From positions 154,282 through 218,281 of the forward strand of contig CAVQRU010000022.1 of the NCBI GenBank assembly GCA_963715285.1: 64,000 nucleotides of DNA, in the 5' to 3' direction. A model generated the notes under the pieces. It was not told where the DNA came from, did no database searches, and worked only from the letters and a program-made list of their open reading frames with translations. Origin of the DNA: Sva-07 sp963715285. GTDB taxonomy: Bacteria; Actinomycetota; Acidimicrobiia; Acidimicrobiales; Ilumatobacteraceae. The first letter of the stretch is position 1, and the number at the start of each line of letters is the position of its first letter. This document shows, piece after piece, positions 35,498 to 43,697 of this stretch. Made by a program: the position numbers and the translations under genes.

Positions 35498-37600
35498 TCA
35501 GGTGGTGGCGAGGATGAAGGCGAGCGTGCGTGCCTCGTCGCGCCAGGCCTCGTAGCGCCCGGTCGGCCCGCCGTGCCCGGCGCCGAGTTCCGTGCGCAGC
35601 ACGATCGGGGCCGAACCGGTCGTCACGTCGCGGAGGCGGGCGACCCACTTCGCCGGCTCGTGCACACTCACCCTCGGATCGGTCAGCCCGGCAGTGGCGT
35701 ACACGGCGGGATACTCGGCCTCGACCGTGTTGTCGTAGGGCGAGTAGCCGAGGATGCAGCTCGCGTACGGCTCGGAGCGTGGATCTCCCCACTCCTCCCA
35801 CTCGGTCACGGTGAGCGGGAGCGTCGGATCGCTCATCGTGGAGACCACGTCGACGAACGGAACCTCGGCGATCACGCTGCAGAACAGGTCAGGCCGCATC
35901 GTCATGCATGCTGCCACGAGGAGCCCGCCGGCCGAGCCGCCCCGGATCGCGAGCCGATCGGCGTCGACGATCGCTTCGGCGATCAGGTGCTCGGCGCACG
36001 AGATCGTGTCGGTGAACGTGTTGGGCTTGGCGAGGAGCTTGCCGTCGAGATACCACTGCCGGCCGAGCTCCCCGCCGCCACGCGGATGCGCGAGCGCCCA
36101 CACGAACCCCCGATCGAGCAGCGACAGCCGGGCGACCGAGAACCACGGTGGAAATGACGCCTCGTACGCGCCGTAGCCGTAGAGGACGCCGGGGGCGGTG
36201 CCGTCGAGCGGGGTGTCCACGTGGTGCACGATGTCGAGCGGCACGCGCGTGCCGTCGCCGGCAGTGGCCCACACGCGCTGGGACCGGTACCTCGTGAGGT
36301 CGACGTTCGGGGTCGGGATGCGGCGCAACAACGTGCGTTCGCCGGTGAGCACGTTCTCGTCGTAGAGCGTCGTGGGCGTGACGAGCGATTGCACCGTGAA
36401 GCGCAGCGTGTCGGTGTCCCATTGCGGGTTCGCAGCCGGCTCGACGTCGTGCGGGTCGGTGCCGAGGTCGATGACCCGTTCGGTGCGGTCGCGGAAGAGG
36501 ATCCGGATCCGAGGCTGAGCGTCGGCCCACTCGTGGATCAGGAGGTGTCCGGCGAACGCCTCGGCCGCCAGGATGCGCCGACCGGGGGCGTGGGGGACCA
36601 GCTCGGACCACGACGCAGGATCGCTCCACGTGCCGTCGTCGGGAGCGATCAGGATCCGGAAGTCGACGGCGTCGTCGTTGGTGTGCATCACGAACGAATC
36701 GCCCCAGTGGTCGAGGCCGTACTCGACGTCGTCGCGTCGCTCGAGCACCACGAGGGGCGCAGCGGTGGGATCGTCGGTGGGGATCAGGCGCACGTCGGCA
36801 CTGGTGCGGCTCGCCGAATGGATGACGATCCACGCCTCCGACCGCGTCGAACCGAGCGCGACGAAGAAACGTTCGTCGGTCTCGTCGTACACCAGGACGT
36901 CGTCGACACGTGGTGTGCCGATGCGATGCCGCCACACCGTGGCGGGCCGCTCCTGAGCGTCGGGGGTGACATAGAAGAGCCACTGCCCGTCGCGTGACCA
37001 CGCGACGCCGGCGTTCGACGTCACGTCGAGTTGGTCGTCGAGATCGTCGCCGGTCGTGAGGTCGCGCACGCGCAGCGTGTAGTGCTCGTCGCCGGCGGTG
37101 TCCATCGACCAGGCGACCAGCCGGTGGTCCATCGACACGTCGAAGGCGCCGAGGTCGAAGTAGTCGTGGCCCTCCGCCTCGACGTTCTCGTCGAGGAGCA
37201 GCTGCGCGGTGGCCTGGTCGCTGCTCGGGCCCCGGTGATGTACCGGGTAGCTCTGGCCCTCGGTGGTGGCGGTCACGTACCACCAGGGTCCGAATTCGAC
37301 CGGGGTCGACATGTCGGTCTCCTGGACACGCGAGCGGATCTCCCCGAAGATCGTCTCGATCGTGCCGGTGTGCGGCGCGAAGAACCGGTCGGCCGCAGCG
37401 TTCTCGGCCTCGAGATAGGCGAGGAGCTCGGGATCGTCGACATCGCGCATCCAGGCGTACACGTCGTCGACGTCACCGGTCGGTCGGGTCCAGGTGTGTG
37501 GCCGGCGTGGCGCCTGCGGGAACGACTCGACCGCCGGTGGAGCGGTCGGCGGGGTGGCGGATGCGGTGCTGTCGTCGGGGGCTTCGGCTTCTTCGATCAC
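35498..37600 (-). CDS. S9 family peptidase (oligopeptidase B type)
   Basis: Protein of 700 residues, normal length for the family. An N-terminal seven-bladed propeller (about 1-430) is followed by an alpha/beta hydrolase domain with the oxyanion region YGYGAYEASFPPWF, AHPRGGGELGRQWY and the nucleophile RGGSAGGLLV. The catalytic aspartate (TAGLTDPRV) and histidine (GAGHGGPTGRYE) are in place. It is a cytosolic serine peptidase that cuts short peptides after basic residues. GTG 37600 lies nine bases after TACATT; a longer frame to 37975 overlaps the ferredoxin gene and is rejected. Confidence 0.9.
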   Translation of the reverse strand: MIEEAEAPDDSTASATPPTAPPAVESFPQAPRRPHTWTRPTGDVDDVYAWMRDVDDPELLAYLEAENAAADRFFAPHTGTIETIFGEIRSRVQETDMSTPVEFGPWWYVTATTEGQSYPVHHRGPSSDQATAQLLLDENVEAEGHDYFDLGAFDVSMDHRLVAWSMDTAGDEHYTLRVRDLTTGDDLDDQLDVTSNAGVAWSRDGQWLFYVTPDAQERPATVWRHRIGTPRVDDVLVYDETDERFFVALGSTRSEAWIVIHSASRTSADVRLIPTDDPTAAPLVVLERRDDVEYGLDHWGDSFVMHTNDDAVDFRILIAPDDGTWSDPASWSELVPHAPGRRILAAEAFAGHLLIHEWADAQPRIRILFRDRTERVIDLGTDPHDVEPAANPQWDTDTLRFTVQSLVTPTTLYDENVLTGERTLLRRIPTPNVDLTRYRSQRVWATAGDGTRVPLDIVHHVDTPLDGTAPGVLYGYGAYEASFPPWFSVARLSLLDRGFVWALAHPRGGGELGRQWYLDGKLLAKPNTFTDTISCAEHLIAEAIVDADRLAIRGGSAGGLLVAACMTMRPDLFCSVIAEVPFVDVVSTMSDPTLPLTVTEWEEWGDPRSEPYASCILGYSPYDNTVEAEYPAVYATAGLTDPRVSVHEPAKWVARLRDVTTGSAPIVLRTELGAGHGGPTGRYEAWRDEARTLAFILATT

Positions 37601-37609
37601 GGTCGAGCC

Positions 37610-37615
37610 AATGTA
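37610..37615 (-). promoter_or_regulatory. -10 box of the S9 peptidase gene
   Basis: TACATT on the minus strand, 9 bases before GTG 37600, 12 bases from the divergent ferredoxin -10. Confidence 0.4.
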
Positions 37616-37627
37616 CGCAGCCAGCGA

Positions 37628-37633
37628 TACCGT
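37628..37633 (+). promoter_or_regulatory. -10 box of the ferredoxin gene
   Basis: TACCGT, 9 bases before ATG 37643. Confidence 0.45.
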
Positions 37634-37642
37634 TCGGACACC

Positions 37643-37948
37643 ATGCGTGTCTGGATCGACCAAGACCTCTGTACCGGTGATGGCCTCTGCGTCGATCACT
37701 GTCCTGACGTCTTCGTGCAGCTGGAAGACGGCATCGCCTACGTGGCCGAGAGCGGTCAGGCGTTGAACGACCCTGGTGGGTCGGGGAGTCTTGCCTGGGT
37801 GGCCGACCGCGATGTCGGCGACGTGATCCACGCCGCCGAGCTGTGCCCCGGCGAATGCATCTTCATCGAGGTCGACGTCACCACGGCGGCGGACGACGTC
37901 GACGACATGCCAGATCTCGTCGATCTCGCCGACGACGCTGCGGCCTGA
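37643..37948 (+). CDS. Ferredoxin (3Fe-4S type)
   Basis: Acidic protein of 101 residues. It has CTGDGLCVDHCPDVF near residues 10-24 and the last ligand in AAELCPGECIFIE, the actinobacterial single-cluster ferredoxin pattern in which one cysteine position of a 4Fe-4S site is missing. It carries electrons to P450s or other oxidoreductases. It lies directly upstream of the SUF genes on the same strand but has its own promoter; the last 20 residues are an Asp-rich tail. Confidence 0.88.
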   Translation: MRVWIDQDLCTGDGLCVDHCPDVFVQLEDGIAYVAESGQALNDPGGSGSLAWVADRDVGDVIHAAELCPGECIFIEVDVTTAADDVDDMPDLVDLADDAAA

Positions 37949-37985
37949 GCGCCGGTCGCGGCATCCCGGTCGCAATCCGGCCGGG

Positions 37986-38013
37986 AATTGTTACTATGGC
38001 GGTAGTGCTAATT
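37986..38013 (+). promoter_or_regulatory. SUF operator dyad, site 1 (sufB)
   Basis: AATT-N3-ACTA-N6-TAGT-N3-AATT, a symmetric 28-base dyad that includes a -10-like TACTAT (37992-37997). The same dyad occurs before sufD and before sufC2, so it is probably the binding site of the Fe-S biogenesis repressor. Confidence 0.65.
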
Positions 38014-38051
38014 CGACCGGTCGCCACTGACCGTCTGTGCGGAGGAACCCG

Positions 38052-39455
38052 ATGACCAGCTTCGATCTCGATCTCAGCAAGTACAACCTCGGATGGAGCG
38101 ACGAGGGCGTCGAGTACGCCTTCACCCCGGAGAAGGGGATCAACCCCGGCGTCGTCGAGCAGATCTCCTGGTGGAAGGGCGAACCGAACTGGATGTCGCA
38201 GATGCGGCTGCGGTCGCTGCGTCTGTTCGAGAAGAAGCCGATGGCCGAATGGTTCGCGGTCAACATGCCCGACATCGACTTCCAGGACATCTACTACTAC
38301 CTGCGCCCCGCGGGCGAGCAGGTCGACGAGTGGGACGAACTCCCCGAAGAGATGATGCGCACCTACGAGAAGCTCGGCATTCCCGAAGCGGAGCGTCAGT
38401 ACCTCGCCGGCGTGACCGCCCAGTACGAGTCCGAGGTCGTGTACCACAAGAACCGTGAGGACCTCGAGGAGCAGGGGATCCTGTTCTGTGACATGGACAC
38501 CGCCCTGCGCGAGTACCCGCACCTGGTGAAGGAGTACTTCGGCACGGTCATCCCGCCGGGCGACAACAAGTTCGCCGCGCTCAACACCGCCGTGTGGTCC
38601 GGTGGTTCGTTCATCTACGTGCCGCCGGGCGTCGAGGTGTCGATGCCGCTGCAGGCGTACTTCCGTATCAACTCGGAGAACGCCGGTCAGTTCGAGCGCA
38701 CCCTGATCATCGCCGACGAGGGATCGAAGGTCCACTACATCGAGGGCTGCTCCGCCCCCGTGTACACCAGCGACTCGTTGCACTCGGCCGTGGTCGAGAT
38801 CGTCGTCAAGCCGCACGCACGTGTCACCTACACGACGATCCAGAACTGGTCGCCGAACGTCTACAACCTCGTCACCAAGCGGGCGCGCGTCGAGGCCCAC
38901 GGCCACATGGAGTGGATCGACGGCAACATCGGATCGAAGCTCACGATGAAGTACCCGGCGGTGTACCTCGTCGGCGAGGGCGCGACCGGCGAGGTGTTGT
39001 CGGTCGCGTATGCAGGCGCCGGCCAGCACCAGGACGCCGGTGCGAAGATGGTGCACGCTGCGCCGAACACGTCGTCGAAGATCGTGTCGAAGTCGATCAG
39101 CAAGGACGGTGGCATCACCACCTACCGCGGCCTGGTGCGCATCGACGAGGGTGCGACCGGGGCGAAGAGCCATGTCGAATGCGACGCGTTGATCCTCGAC
39201 GAGGACTCGACGTCGAAGACGCTGCCGTACATGGAGGTCGGTGAACGTGACGCGCAGATCGGCCACGAGGCCACCGTGTCGAAGATCGCCGACGAACAGC
39301 TCTTCTACCTGATGAGCCGCGGTCTGTCCGAGGAGCAGGCGATGGGGATGATCGTCAACGGCTTCATCGAGCCGATCACCAAGACGCTCCCGATGGAGTA
39401 CGCGGTGGAGTGGTCGAGGCTGATCGAACTCCAGATGGAGGGTTCGGTCGGCTGA
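38052..39455 (+). CDS. sufB: Fe-S cluster assembly scaffold SufB
   Basis: Protein of 467 residues, full SufB length. YVPPGVEVSMPLQAYFRIN, IIADEGSKVHYIEGCSAP (conserved cysteine), SWSKDGG-like SKSISKDGGITTYRG and GHEATVSKIADEQLFYLMSRG are all typical. It forms the SufBCD complex that builds Fe-S clusters with sulfur from SufS/SufU. ATG 38052 is preceded by GGAGGA at 38041-38046; an in-frame GTG at 38037 would add five residues. A hairpin follows the gene, and sufD has its own promoter, so sufB is partly transcribed alone. Confidence 0.96.
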   Translation: MTSFDLDLSKYNLGWSDEGVEYAFTPEKGINPGVVEQISWWKGEPNWMSQMRLRSLRLFEKKPMAEWFAVNMPDIDFQDIYYYLRPAGEQVDEWDELPEEMMRTYEKLGIPEAERQYLAGVTAQYESEVVYHKNREDLEEQGILFCDMDTALREYPHLVKEYFGTVIPPGDNKFAALNTAVWSGGSFIYVPPGVEVSMPLQAYFRINSENAGQFERTLIIADEGSKVHYIEGCSAPVYTSDSLHSAVVEIVVKPHARVTYTTIQNWSPNVYNLVTKRARVEAHGHMEWIDGNIGSKLTMKYPAVYLVGEGATGEVLSVAYAGAGQHQDAGAKMVHAAPNTSSKIVSKSISKDGGITTYRGLVRIDEGATGAKSHVECDALILDEDSTSKTLPYMEVGERDAQIGHEATVSKIADEQLFYLMSRGLSEEQAMGMIVNGFIEPITKTLPMEYAVEWSRLIELQMEGSVG

Positions 39456-39473
39456 CCCGCGCTCGCCCGTCGA

Positions 39474-39501
39474 CGTTGCGCCGAACCTGTCCGGCGCAAC
39501 G
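39474..39501 (+). terminator. Hairpin after sufB
   Basis: CGTTGCGCC (39474-39482) pairs exactly with GGCGCAACG (39493-39501) around a 10-base loop, just after the sufB stop. It probably stops or weakens read-through to the next gene. Confidence 0.55.
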
Positions 39502-39523
39502 GTTCGGGGCGGTGTCGGACCCG

Positions 39524-39529
39524 TAGAAT
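39524..39529 (+). promoter_or_regulatory. -10 box of the small SUF-locus gene
   Basis: TAGAAT, 6 bases before ATG 39536. Confidence 0.55.
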
Positions 39530-39535
39530 CTCGTC

Positions 39536-39883
39536 ATGCCCATGCGGATCGAGTGCAAGAACTTCGAGAGCCGTTCGTATCCGAACGGCGACACGGTCAG
39601 GAAGTGCAATCTCGATCTCGCACCCGACGCGCCGTGGCGCTGCCCGGAGAACTGCTCGGGCTACGAGCGTCGTCTCGCCGATGTCGCCTGGACGCACGGT
39701 TCGCTCGTCGTGCCGCCGACGCCCCCGGAGCCGAGCGGGCTCGACGACGGTTCCGCGGCAGCACTGCTCGACGAAGCGGAGGAGATCCTGAACGCCGCCG
39801 GCTCGACGATCCGCGCCGAGGTCGAAGCCGAGCAGACGGCCAAGCCCAACGTCTTCAAGCGCCTCTTCGGCCGCAAACGCTGA
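39536..39883 (+). CDS. Small Cys-containing conserved protein in the SUF locus
   Basis: Protein of 115 residues that I cannot assign. The N-terminal half has three or four cysteines (IECKNF, RKCNLDL, RCPENCSGYERR), spaced like a small metal-binding or Fe-S-related module. The C-terminal half is a charged helix ending in VFKRLFGRKR. It stands between sufB and sufD with its own promoter and could be an accessory of cluster assembly. A zinc-ribbon-like regulator is another reading. Confidence 0.6.
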   Translation: MPMRIECKNFESRSYPNGDTVRKCNLDLAPDAPWRCPENCSGYERRLADVAWTHGSLVVPPTPPEPSGLDDGSAAALLDEAEEILNAAGSTIRAEVEAEQTAKPNVFKRLFGRKR

Positions 39884-39929
39884 CGGTCATCCCGACCGAT
39901 CCCGACCGTCCCCGCGCCACCCTCACGTT

Positions 39930-39982
39930 CCGAAATCTTCCGGAATCCGGACGCTGAGCGTGCGATATCCGGCAAATTTCGG
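39930..39982. repeat. 53-base palindrome, copy 2
   Basis: Same length, same first nine bases (CCGAAATCT) and same last twelve (GGCAAATTTCGG) as the copy at 32018, but a different, still largely self-complementary interior around GCTGAGC. It lies between the small Cys protein gene and sufD. Confidence 0.78.
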
Positions 39983-39985
39983 CAG

Positions 39986-40016
39986 GGGTTCGGGGAGGGT
40001 TCGGGGAGGGTTCGGG
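39986..40016 (+). repeat. Short tandem repeat, unit GGGTTCGGGGA
   Basis: Two full 11-base units and a third of nine bases, directly after the 53-base palindrome and 18 bases before the sufD operator. No function is evident. Confidence 0.7.
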
Positions 40017-40033
40017 CTCGGGCGTCGTGGCGG

Positions 40034-40060
40034 AATTAACACTACGCGCGTAGGAGAATT
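40034..40060 (+). promoter_or_regulatory. SUF operator dyad, site 2 (sufD)
   Basis: AATT-N3-ACTA-CGCGCG-TAGG-AG-AATT. The central CTACGCGCGTAG is a perfect palindrome. With transcription starting at GTG 40090 it covers about -56 to -30, where a repressor would block the -35 region. Confidence 0.65.
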
Positions 40061-40076
40061 GTCGACGGCCCACCGA

Positions 40077-40082
40077 TACACT
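40077..40082 (+). promoter_or_regulatory. -10 box of sufD
   Basis: TACACT, 7 bases before GTG 40090, and 17 bases downstream of the SUF dyad. Confidence 0.55.
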
Positions 40083-40089
40083 CCGGGAC

Positions 40090-41265
40090 GTGTCTGCGTT
40101 CACCCCTGACGCGGTACGCGAACTCGGTGAGAGCTGGCAGGACATGCGCCTGGCCGCCGTCGAACGGTTCGCTGCCGCCCCGATGCCCACCCCCAGCGAG
40201 GAGATCTGGCGCTACAGCCGGATCGATCGACTCGACCTCGAGCAGTTCGTGCCAGCGGTCTGTGTCACCGAGGTCGAGGCGCCGCAGGGCGCCCGCGACT
40301 GGATCGTCGACGCCGAACCGGAATTGTTCGCCGACGAGACGCCCGACGTGTTCGCCGAGCTCAACCGGGCGTTCATGTCACCCGTCGTCATCCGGGTCCC
40401 GGCCGGCCGGACGGCGACCGAACCGATCCTGATCACGCATCACATCAGCGGCGACGGCGTCGCGGTGTTCCCGCGGCTCGTCATCGACGCCGGCGCCGAC
40501 AGCGAGGTCACGGTCGTCGAGCGATTCGTCGCCGGCGACGACGCCGACGCCGACCGTGCTCTGGTGGTCCCGGTGCTCCAGGTGCGCGCTGCCCAGGCAG
40601 CCAGGGTCCGGTACCTCGCCGTGAACGAAGTGGGGATCAACACCTGGCAGATCGGCAACCAACAGGCGGTGGGCGAGCGCGACTCCTCGACGCTGCTCGC
40701 CACGGTCACGCTCGGCGGCGACTACGTGCGGGCCCGCACCGAGGCGCGCCTGTCCGGCCAGGGCGGCAGCACCAAGCAGGTGGCGCTCTACTTCGCGGGT
40801 GGCACGCAGATGCACGACTTCCGCACGATCCAGGACCACGACGCCCCGAACACCAGCAGCGATCTGCTGTTCAAGGGGGCGGTGCAGGACGAAGCGGCGA
40901 GCGTGTACACCGGGTTGATCAAGATCCGCAAGCACGCCAACGGAACCACCGCGTACCAGACGAATCGGAACCTCACGCTGTCCGAAGGGGCGTGGGCGGA
41001 GAGCGTGCCGAACCTCGACATCGAGACCAACGACGTCAAGTGCAGCCATGCCTCCACGGTCGGCCCGATCGACGAGGAGCAGCGCTTCTACCTCGAGAGC
41101 CGCGGCGTTCGTCCCGAGGTCGCCGAGCGGCTCGTCGTCCTCGGTTTCTTCGAGGAGGTCATCTCGCAGCTGCCCGCCGGGAGCTTCGCCGACGAGCTGC
41201 GCCAGCGGGTCTCCAACAAGCTCGACCTCGGTTCGGCCGTGTCCCGCGAAGCGGTGCCCGCATGA
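40090..41265 (+). CDS. sufD: Fe-S cluster assembly protein SufD
   Basis: Protein of 391 residues. An N-terminal helical part (EEIWRYSRIDRLDLEQF) precedes the beta-helix with VRYLAVNEVG, the conserved FRTIQDHDAPNTSSDLLFKGAV and KCSHASTVGPIDEEQRFYLESRGV. It pairs with SufB in the SufBCD complex and is needed for iron entry. The GTG start is set by the promoter. The stop overlaps the next ATG (ATGA). Confidence 0.94.
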   Translation: MSAFTPDAVRELGESWQDMRLAAVERFAAAPMPTPSEEIWRYSRIDRLDLEQFVPAVCVTEVEAPQGARDWIVDAEPELFADETPDVFAELNRAFMSPVVIRVPAGRTATEPILITHHISGDGVAVFPRLVIDAGADSEVTVVERFVAGDDADADRALVVPVLQVRAAQAARVRYLAVNEVGINTWQIGNQQAVGERDSSTLLATVTLGGDYVRARTEARLSGQGGSTKQVALYFAGGTQMHDFRTIQDHDAPNTSSDLLFKGAVQDEAASVYTGLIKIRKHANGTTAYQTNRNLTLSEGAWAESVPNLDIETNDVKCSHASTVGPIDEEQRFYLESRGVRPEVAERLVVLGFFEEVISQLPAGSFADELRQRVSNKLDLGSAVSREAVPA

Positions 41266-41585
41266 GCGCCACAGCGGTGTGCGCACTCGACGAGCTGGCC
41301 GACGGAACCGCCCGGAAGTTCGTCGTCGACGGCGTCGCCGTTGCCGTCGTCCGGATCGGTGACGATGTGTACGCGATCGGCGACGTGTGCAGCCACGCCA
41401 ACGTGTCGCTGTCGGACGGCGACGTCTGGTGCGACGAACGCGAACTCGAGTGCCCGAAGCACGGCAGTGCCTTCCATCTGGAGACCGGTGAGCCGAGCAC
41501 GCTGCCGGCCACGCAGCCGGTGCCGGTGTTCGACGCATCGGTCGTCGACGGACAGATCATGATCAGTACGGAGGTGGCGTCATGA
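41262..41585 (+). CDS. Rieske-type ferredoxin in the suf operon
   Basis: Protein of 107 residues with both Rieske ligand pairs: CSHANVSL (Cys-x-His) and CPKHGSAF (Cys-xx-His), as in the small non-haem ferredoxins of actinobacterial suf operons. It probably feeds electrons to cluster assembly or carries one of its products. It overlaps sufD and sufC by four bases each (ATGA), so the three are coupled. Confidence 0.93.
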   Translation: MSATAVCALDELADGTARKFVVDGVAVAVVRIGDDVYAIGDVCSHANVSLSDGDVWCDERELECPKHGSAFHLETGEPSTLPATQPVPVFDASVVDGQIMISTEVAS

Positions 41586-42373
41586 GCACGCTCGAGATCC
41601 GCGGCCTGCGCGCCGCCGTCGGCGACAAGGAGATCCTCAAGGGCATCGACCTCACGGTGAGCTCGGGCGAGGTTCACGCCGTGATGGGCCCGAACGGCGC
41701 GGGCAAGAGCACGCTGTCGGGTGTCGTGATGGGCAAGCCCGGCTATGAGGTCCTTGCCGGATCGGTCACCCTCGACGGTGTCGACGTGCTGGCGATGGCA
41801 GCGTGGGAGCGAGCGGTCGCCGGCCTCCATCTGGTGATGCAGTACCCGACCGAGGTGCCCGGGGTGATGCTCGACGACGTGCTCACCGAGGCGTTGGCGT
41901 CACGTGGCAGGTCGACCGACGATCTCGACGAGCTGCTCCGCGCCGAGGCCGAGCGCATCGGGTTCGAGGAGCGGTTCCTGCATCGGCCGCTCAACGTCGA
42001 CCTGTCGGGCGGCGAGAAGAAGCGCAACGAGACGCTGCAGCTCGCGGTCCTGGCACCGAAGATCGCCATCCTCGACGAACTCGACTCCGGGCTCGACATC
42101 GACGCACTGCGCGACTGCGCACGGCGGGTCGAAGCGATGAGCAACGAGGCCAACGCGGGCAACGAGCCGCTCGGCGTGCTCGCGATCACGCACTACAACC
42201 GGCTGCTCCACGAGCTGAAGCCCGACCACGTGCACATCCTGGCCCAGGGTCGCATCGTCGAGAGTGGCGGCCCGGAGCTCGCCGCTCAGCTGGAGACCGA
42301 CGGCTACGCGGCCTTCGCCGGCGCCGAGCCCGACGAGCCGTCGGGCGCGCTCGACGACCTGTTCGCGCTGTAA
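41582..42373 (+). CDS. sufC: Fe-S cluster assembly ATPase SufC, first copy
   Basis: ABC-type ATPase of 263 residues with Walker A GPNGAGKST, signature DLSGGEKKRNE, Walker B IAILDELDSGLDIDAL and the ITHYNRLL switch histidine. The SufC-specific GEKKRNE and SGLDIDAL are kept. The Walker B has ELDSGLD, where the usual sequence is ETDSGLD as in the second SufC of this window. It powers SufBD. Its operon is sufD-Rieske-sufC. Confidence 0.95.
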   Translation: MSTLEIRGLRAAVGDKEILKGIDLTVSSGEVHAVMGPNGAGKSTLSGVVMGKPGYEVLAGSVTLDGVDVLAMAAWERAVAGLHLVMQYPTEVPGVMLDDVLTEALASRGRSTDDLDELLRAEAERIGFEERFLHRPLNVDLSGGEKKRNETLQLAVLAPKIAILDELDSGLDIDALRDCARRVEAMSNEANAGNEPLGVLAITHYNRLLHELKPDHVHILAQGRIVESGGPELAAQLETDGYAAFAGAEPDEPSGALDDLFAL

Positions 42374-42380
42374 CGCGTCC

Positions 42381-42386
42381 TAACGT
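42381..42386 (+). promoter_or_regulatory. -10 box upstream of the mini-ORF and MFS gene
   Basis: TAACGT, 7 bases before ATG 42394, which opens a seven-codon reading frame. Confidence 0.45.
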
Positions 42387-42393
42387 CGGCGGC

Positions 42394-42417
42394 ATGACCG
42401 CCGGTGCACCTCGATGA
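42394..42417 (+). CDS. Leaderless seven-residue mini-ORF overlapping the MFS start
   Basis: ATG at 42394 follows a -10-like TAACGT by seven bases and encodes MTAGAPR. Its TGA (42415-42417) overlaps the ATG of the transporter gene (42414) as ATGA, in a different frame. A ribosome ending here could restart on the transporter, which has no Shine-Dalgarno of its own. It may be a translational feeder or only chance. Confidence 0.35.
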   Translation: MTAGAPR

Positions 42418-43697
42418 CCTCGTCGACCGAACGCGACGCGGCCGACGCCGACGCCGACGTCAGCACACCGACGCACGGCCGGTTCCCCGGTTGGTGGGTG
42501 GTCACCGGCTGCTTCGTGGTGCTCACGACGTCGTCCGGGCTCGGGTTCTACGGGCTGGCGGTCTACCTGAACGCGTTCAGCAACGAGAAGGGTTGGCCGC
42601 TCAGCACGATCTCGCTCGCGACCACGATGTTCTTCGTCGTCGGTGGCGTGATGGGCGTCGTGGTGGCGCGCTGGATCGCGCGATGGGACGTCCGAATCGT
42701 CATCGTCGGCGGTGGGCTGGTCGGTGGTGCGGCACTCGCCACGCTCGGCCAGGTCGACGAGCAGTGGCAGTTGTTCGTCGTGTACGGCGTGTTCGCGGCC
42801 GGATGGGCGGCGGCGGGACTGGTGCCTGCCACGACGGTCGTGACGCGTTGGTTCCACGCCCGGCGATCGGTTGCGCTGTCGGTGGCCTCGACGGGATTGT
42901 CGGTCGGAGGGATCCTGATCACGCCGTTCGCCAAGCAACTGCTCGACAGCCGGGGCTTGTCGGTCGGGATGCCGTGGCTCGGTGCGGTCTTCGTGGTCGG
43001 CATCGTTCCGGCCGGGTGGTTCCTCGTACGTCCCGATCCCGAGGTCGAGGGATGGGCGCCCGACGGGGCGCGGCGCGCGGTCGGCGAGGTCGCGCCTGCG
43101 CCGACCGGAACGCCCTTCGGTGACGCGGTGCGAACCCGGTTCTTCGCCTGCGTGACGATCGGCTACCTGCTGGCGTTCGGCGCTCAGGTCGGTGGGATCC
43201 AACAGTTGGTGAAGCTCGTCGAGGATCGCAGCGATGCTCGGACGGCGCAGTTCGCGCTGACTGCGCTCGCGGCGACTTCCGTCGTCGCGCGTCTCGTGGG
43301 CGGCCGAACCGTGCAGCTCGTCCCGATGATGCGATTCACCGTCGCCCTGGCCGTCCTCCAGGCAACGGCGCTGTTGCTGCTCGGGGTGGCGGAGACGACG
43401 TGGGTGATCTTCGTTGCGATCGTCATGTTCGGTGCGTCGATCGGCAACATCCTCATGCTGCAGCCGCTGCTGATCGCGGAACGGTTCGGCGTGCGTGACT
43501 ATCCACGGATCTTCGGCCGCTCGCAGCTGTTCACCGTGGTCGGCACGGCCGGCGGACCGTTCGTGATCGGCGCGCTCTACGACCTCGCCGGTTCCTACCG
43601 GATTCCCTATGCGGTCGCCGCCTGCTTCTCGCTCACCGGGGCGTTCGTCCTGTCGCTCGGCGGTCCGGCTACCGTCGCCGACGATGAGCGACACTGA
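42414..43697 (+). CDS. MFS transporter
   Basis: Protein of 427 residues with 12 predicted helices. The N-terminus is cytosolic and Asp-rich; helices 4-5 carry AAGLVPATTVVTRWFHARRSVALSVASTG, the monocarboxylate/oxalate-formate type (OFA/MCT-like) MFS pattern. The second half repeats it with LIAERFGVRDYPRIFGRSQL. It probably moves an organic anion; the substrate is unknown. Its 3' end overlaps the next gene. Confidence 0.85.
   Translation: MTSSTERDAADADADVSTPTHGRFPGWWVVTGCFVVLTTSSGLGFYGLAVYLNAFSNEKGWPLSTISLATTMFFVVGGVMGVVVARWIARWDVRIVIVGGGLVGGAALATLGQVDEQWQLFVVYGVFAAGWAAAGLVPATTVVTRWFHARRSVALSVASTGLSVGGILITPFAKQLLDSRGLSVGMPWLGAVFVVGIVPAGWFLVRPDPEVEGWAPDGARRAVGEVAPAPTGTPFGDAVRTRFFACVTIGYLLAFGAQVGGIQQLVKLVEDRSDARTAQFALTALAATSVVARLVGGRTVQLVPMMRFTVALAVLQATALLLLGVAETTWVIFVAIVMFGASIGNILMLQPLLIAERFGVRDYPRIFGRSQLFTVVGTAGGPFVIGALYDLAGSYRIPYAVAACFSLTGAFVLSLGGPATVADDERH
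43670..43675 (+). promoter_or_regulatory. -10 box of the YbaK gene
   Basis: TACCGT, 8 bases before ATG 43684, inside the end of the MFS gene. Confidence 0.45.

Noticed and set aside
35498..37975. Longer S9 peptidase start reaching to 37975
   Set aside because: The extra 125 codons are antisense to the ferredoxin gene; a -10 box supports GTG 37600.
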